DNA of 64,000 nt from Lachancea dasiensis (taxonomy: Eukaryota; Ascomycota; Saccharomycetes; Saccharomycetales; Saccharomycetaceae). The stretch lies in the NCBI GenBank assembly GCA_900074725.1, contig LT598459.1, positions 1,103,625 to 1,167,624 of the forward strand, read 5' to 3'. This document shows positions 60,750 through 64,000 of this stretch, in pieces. The notes under the pieces are model-generated. The model was not told the origin of the DNA and searched no databases. It saw only the letters and a program-made list of their open reading frames with translations. The first letter of the stretch is position 1, and every line of letters starts with the position of its first letter. The position numbers and the translations under genes are program-made.

Positions 60750-63700
60750 CACCCACTTCTGGCTCTGCCACTTCTGGATATGTCTCTTCTGGGTCTGCCT
60801 CTTCTGGATCTGCCACTTCTGGCTCTGCCTCTTCTGGTAGTACCATCTCTGGAGTTGTTACAACAGTCTCCGGTACCACTGCGGGTACTGAAGGATGGAG
60901 TGGATCATTGACCTCTACTTCAACATCTGCTACCTACTTCACTGGATCTGATGGGAAGACTACTGAATCTGACAACTACTACTTGTTGACACCTTCTTCT
61001 GGCTCTGCCTCTTCTGGCTCTGCCACCTCTGGCTCTGCCTTTTCTGGCTCCGCCACCTCTGGCTCTGTCTCTTCTGGCTCTGCCACCTCTGGATCTGCCA
61101 CTTCTGGCTCTGTCTCTTCTGGCTCTGCCTCTTCTGGCTCTGCCTCTTCTGGAGTTGTTACAACAGTTTCCGGCACCACTGCTGGTACTGAAGGATGGAG
61201 TGGATCCTTGACCTCCACCTCCACCTCAGCTACCTACCTCACTGGATCTGATGGGAAGACTACTGAATCTGACAACTACTACTTGTTGACACCTTCTTCT
61301 GGCTCTGCCTCTTCTGGTAGCACCGTTTCTGGAGTTGTTGCAACAGTTTCCGGCACCACTGCTGGTACTGAAGGATGGAGTGGATCCTTGACCTCCACCT
61401 CCACCTCAGCTACCTACCTCACTGGATCTGATGGTAAGACTACTGAATCAGACAACTACTACTTGTTGACACCTACTTCTGGATCTGCCACCTCTGGATC
61501 TTCCACTTCTGGCTCTGCCACTTCTGGCTCTGCCTCTTCTGGTAGCACCGTTTCTGGAGTTATTGCAACAGTTTCCGGCACCACTGCTGGTACTGAAGGA
61601 TGGAGTGGATCCTTGACCTCCACCTCCACCTCAGCTACCTACATTACTGGAGCTGATGGTAAGACTACTGAATCAGACAACTACTACTTGTTGACACCTT
61701 CTTCTGGCTCTGCCTCTTCTGGCTCTGCCACCTCTGGCTCTGCCACCTCTGGCTCTGCCTCTTCTGGCTCTGCCACTTCTGGATCTGCCTCTTCTGGCTC
61801 TGCCTCTTCTGGTAGCACCGTTTCTGGAGTTGTTGCAACAGTTTCCGGCACCACTGCTGGTACTGAAGGATGGAGTGGATCCTTGACCTCCACCTCCACC
61901 TCAGCTACCTACATTACTGGAGCTGATGGTAAAGCCTACTGAATCAGACAACTACTACTTGTTGACCCCAACTTCTGGATCTGCATCTGGCTCTGCCTCT
62001 TCTGGTAGCACCGTTTCTGGAGTTGTTACAACAGTTTCCGGTACCACTGCTGGTACTGAAGGATGGAATGGATCCTTGACCTCCACCTCCACCTCAGCTA
62101 CCTACATTACTGGAGCTGATGGTAAGACTACTGAATCAGACAACTACTACTTGTTGACACCTTCTTCTGGCTCTGCCTCTTCTGTCTCTGCCACCTCTGG
62201 ATCTGCCACTTCTGGCTCTGTCTCTTCTGGCTCTGCCTCTTCTGGATCTGCCACCCCTGGATCTTCCACTTCTGGATCTGCCACTTCTGGCTCTGCCTCT
62301 TCTGGTAGCACCGTCTCTGGATCTGCTTCTGGCAGCACCGTCTCTGGAGCTGTTGCAACAGTTTTCGGCACCACTGCGGGTACTGAAGGATGGAGTGGAT
62401 CATTGACCTCTACTTCAACATCTGCTACCTACTTCACTGGATCTGATGGAAAGACCACGGAATCTGACAACTACTACTTGTTGACACCCACTTCTGGAAG
62501 TGCCTCTGGTGTTACAACAATATCCAACTCTATTGCCGGCACTAAAGGATGGACCGGATCTGTGACATTGACATCGATCTCAACAACAATCTCCACCGGG
62601 ACAGATGGGAAGGCGACTGAAGTGGATTCTACCTACGTCTTAACCCCAACAAAGATAGGGTATAGCTCAGTATTTTACGGAAATTCGTCAGCTATGTCTA
62701 CTCCCATTTTGACAGGAATCGTCACAACAGTTTCCGGTACCTCTGCGGGCACTGAAGGATGGAGTGGATCCTTGACTTCCACCTCAACCTCAGCTACATA
62801 CTTCACTGGATCTGATGGGAAGACTACTGAATCAGACAACTACTACTTGTTGACACCTTCTTCTGGCTCTGCCACCTCTGGATCTGCCACTTCTGGCTCT
62901 GTCTCTTCTGGCTCTGTCTCTTCTGGCTCTGCCTCTTCTGGCTCTGTCTCTTCTGGCTCTGCCACTTCTGGATCTCCCACTTCTGGATCTCCCACTTCTG
63001 GATCTCCCACTTCTGGCTCTGCCTCTTCTGGCTCTGCCTCTTCTGGAGTTGTTACAACAGTTTCCGGCACCACTGCGGGTACTGAAGGATGGAGTGGATC
63101 ATTGACCTCTACTTCAACATCTGCTACCTACTTCACTGGATCTGATGGAAAGACTACGGAATCTGACAACTACTACTTGTTGACACCTTCTTCTGGCTCT
63201 GCCTCTGGCTCTGCCACTTCTGGATCTGCCTTTTCTGGCTCCGCCACCTCTGGCTCTGTCTCTTCTGGCTCTGCCACCTCTGGATCTGCCACTTCTGGCT
63301 CTGTCTCTTCTGGCTCTGCCTCTTCTGGCTCTGCCTCTTCTGGAGTTGTTACAACAGTTTCCGGCACCACTGCTGGTACTGAAGGATGGAGTGGATCCTT
63401 GACCTCCACCTCCACCTCAGCTACCTACATTACTGGAGCTGATGGTAAAGCTACTGAATCAGACAACTACTACTTGTTGACCCCAACTTCTGGATCTGCA
63501 TCTGGCTCTGCCTCTTCTGGTAGCACCGTTTCTGGAGTTGTTACAACAGTTTCCGGTACCACTGCTGGTACTGAAGGATGGAGTGGATCCTTGACCTCCA
63601 CCTCTACATCTGCCACCTACTTCACTGGATCTGATGGGAAGACTACTGAATCTGACAACTACTACTTGTTGACCCCAACTTCTGGCTCTGTCTCTTCTGT

Positions 63701-63960
63701 CTCTGCCACCTCTGGATCTGCCACTTCTGGCTCTGTCTCTTCTGGCTCTGCCTCTTCTGGATCTGCCACCTCTGGATCTGCCACTTCTGGCTCTGTCTCT
63801 TCTGGCTCTGCCTCTTCTGGCTCTGCCTCTTCTGGCTCTGCCTCTTCTGGCTCTGCCACCTCTGGCTCTGCCTCTTCTGGCTCTGCCACCTCTGGATCTT
63901 CCACTTCTGGATCTGCCTCTTCTGGCTCTGCCTCTTCTGGTAGTACCATCTCTGGAGTTG
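60750..63960 (+). repeat. Interleaved minisatellites of the adhesin
   Basis: Two repeat classes alternate: a unit of about 140 bp encoding the flocculin repeat, and a 15-bp unit (GGCTCTGCCTCTTCT and variants) encoding [10 protein letters not shown] in runs of variable length. A divergent flocculin repeat (TKGWTGSVTLTSISTTIS) at about 62540-62650 breaks the pattern. The reverse strand stays open through the 15-bp runs, which creates long false frames rich in Pro-Glu-Glu-Ala. Confidence 0.92.
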
Positions 63961-64000
63961 TACGAACTAGTTTCCGGCACCACTGCTGGTACTGAAGGAT

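Larger units (their letters stand above)
59237..64000 (+). pseudogene. Flocculin-type cell-wall adhesin, frameshifted and 3' partial
   Basis: Large Ser/Thr-rich adhesin. Signal peptide at 1-28, then two nearly identical PA14/GLEYA-like ligand-binding domains (about 31-220 and 284-473; GYFTPTTTGSYTF, AFSCCD, SYPIRVV), then about eleven flocculin-type repeats of some 45 residues ([17 protein letters not shown] through DNYYLLTP) separated by runs of 5-residue [10 protein letters not shown] units. The first frame ends at 61942 because of one extra base near 61935; the second frame (from 61926 to 63995) continues the same repeats. A further one-base change near 63961-63975 closes the second frame. 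No GPI signal is seen, as the gene runs off the window. It may be a true pseudogene, a phase-variable gene, or a sequencing error in repeats; at protein level it is clearly one gene. Confidence 0.88.

Noticed and set aside
60979-63983. Long reverse-strand frames rich in PEEAEPE or Arg-Gly within the adhesin
   Set aside because: They arise because the 15-bp Ser/Gly/Ala repeats lack stop codons in other frames; no start context, no family, and the + strand frame carries the conserved domains.

Overview
The window is nuclear DNA of a budding yeast (family Saccharomycetaceae). Most genes are intronless. The few introns use yeast-type GTATGT/GTACGT donors and TACTAAC-type branch points, and almost every protein is recognisably the counterpart of a Saccharomyces cerevisiae gene. 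Gene order points to a lineage that did not undergo the whole-genome duplication (Lachancea-like; genus not provable from sequence reading alone). From about 5 to 51 kb the window follows the right end of S. cerevisiae chromosome XVI (YPR170W-B to YPR191W), but with the chromosome XII genes PDP3, YLR456W and GAB1 interleaved in one unduplicated series, and with one gene (NBP1/CSA1) where S. cerevisiae has two.

Layout. 1-4.5 kb: end of an MCH4-type transporter, then the ribosomal protein genes RPL18 and RPS19, each with one intron (order as in YOL119C-YOL121C). 4.8 kb: tRNA-Ile(AAU), at the join between this block and the YPR block. 5-19 kb: V-ATPase f subunit gene (two introns), BSP1, an inserted TNA1/DAL5-family permease, PDP3, a PNPOx-like flavoprotein, VPS4, NBP1/CSA1, DPB2, BET2. 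19-31 kb: PRP4, HDA3, AOS1 (intron), SEC23, GAB1, SMX3 (intron), DPM1. 31-51 kb: GDB1, ATG13, PZF1, RPO26 (intron), MLC2, SKI3, RPC82, QCR2. 51-64 kb: subtelomere-like accessory DNA with a ferric reductase, an HSP31 homologue, about 4.5 kb almost without genes, and a large repeat-rich flocculin-type adhesin that runs to the right edge and is broken by two frameshifts.

How it fits together. The core is a dense housekeeping block covering translation, secretion, GPI and dolichol-phosphate-mannose synthesis, splicing, replication, chromatin, Pol III transcription, autophagy, glycogen breakdown and respiration. Several promoters carry recognisable regulatory words that match their genes: two MCB boxes before DPB2, PAC plus RRPE before RPC82, PAC cores before PZF1, two adjacent Aft-type iron sites before the ferric reductase, a stress element plus TATA before HSP31, and stress elements before GDB1. 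The accessory end (iron uptake, stress chaperone, adhesin) is typical fast-evolving subtelomeric content and holds the most unusual structures: a duplicated ligand-binding domain, in-frame minisatellites, frameshifts, a 14-bp-arm hairpin, a 78-bp duplication and an orphan intron-like element.
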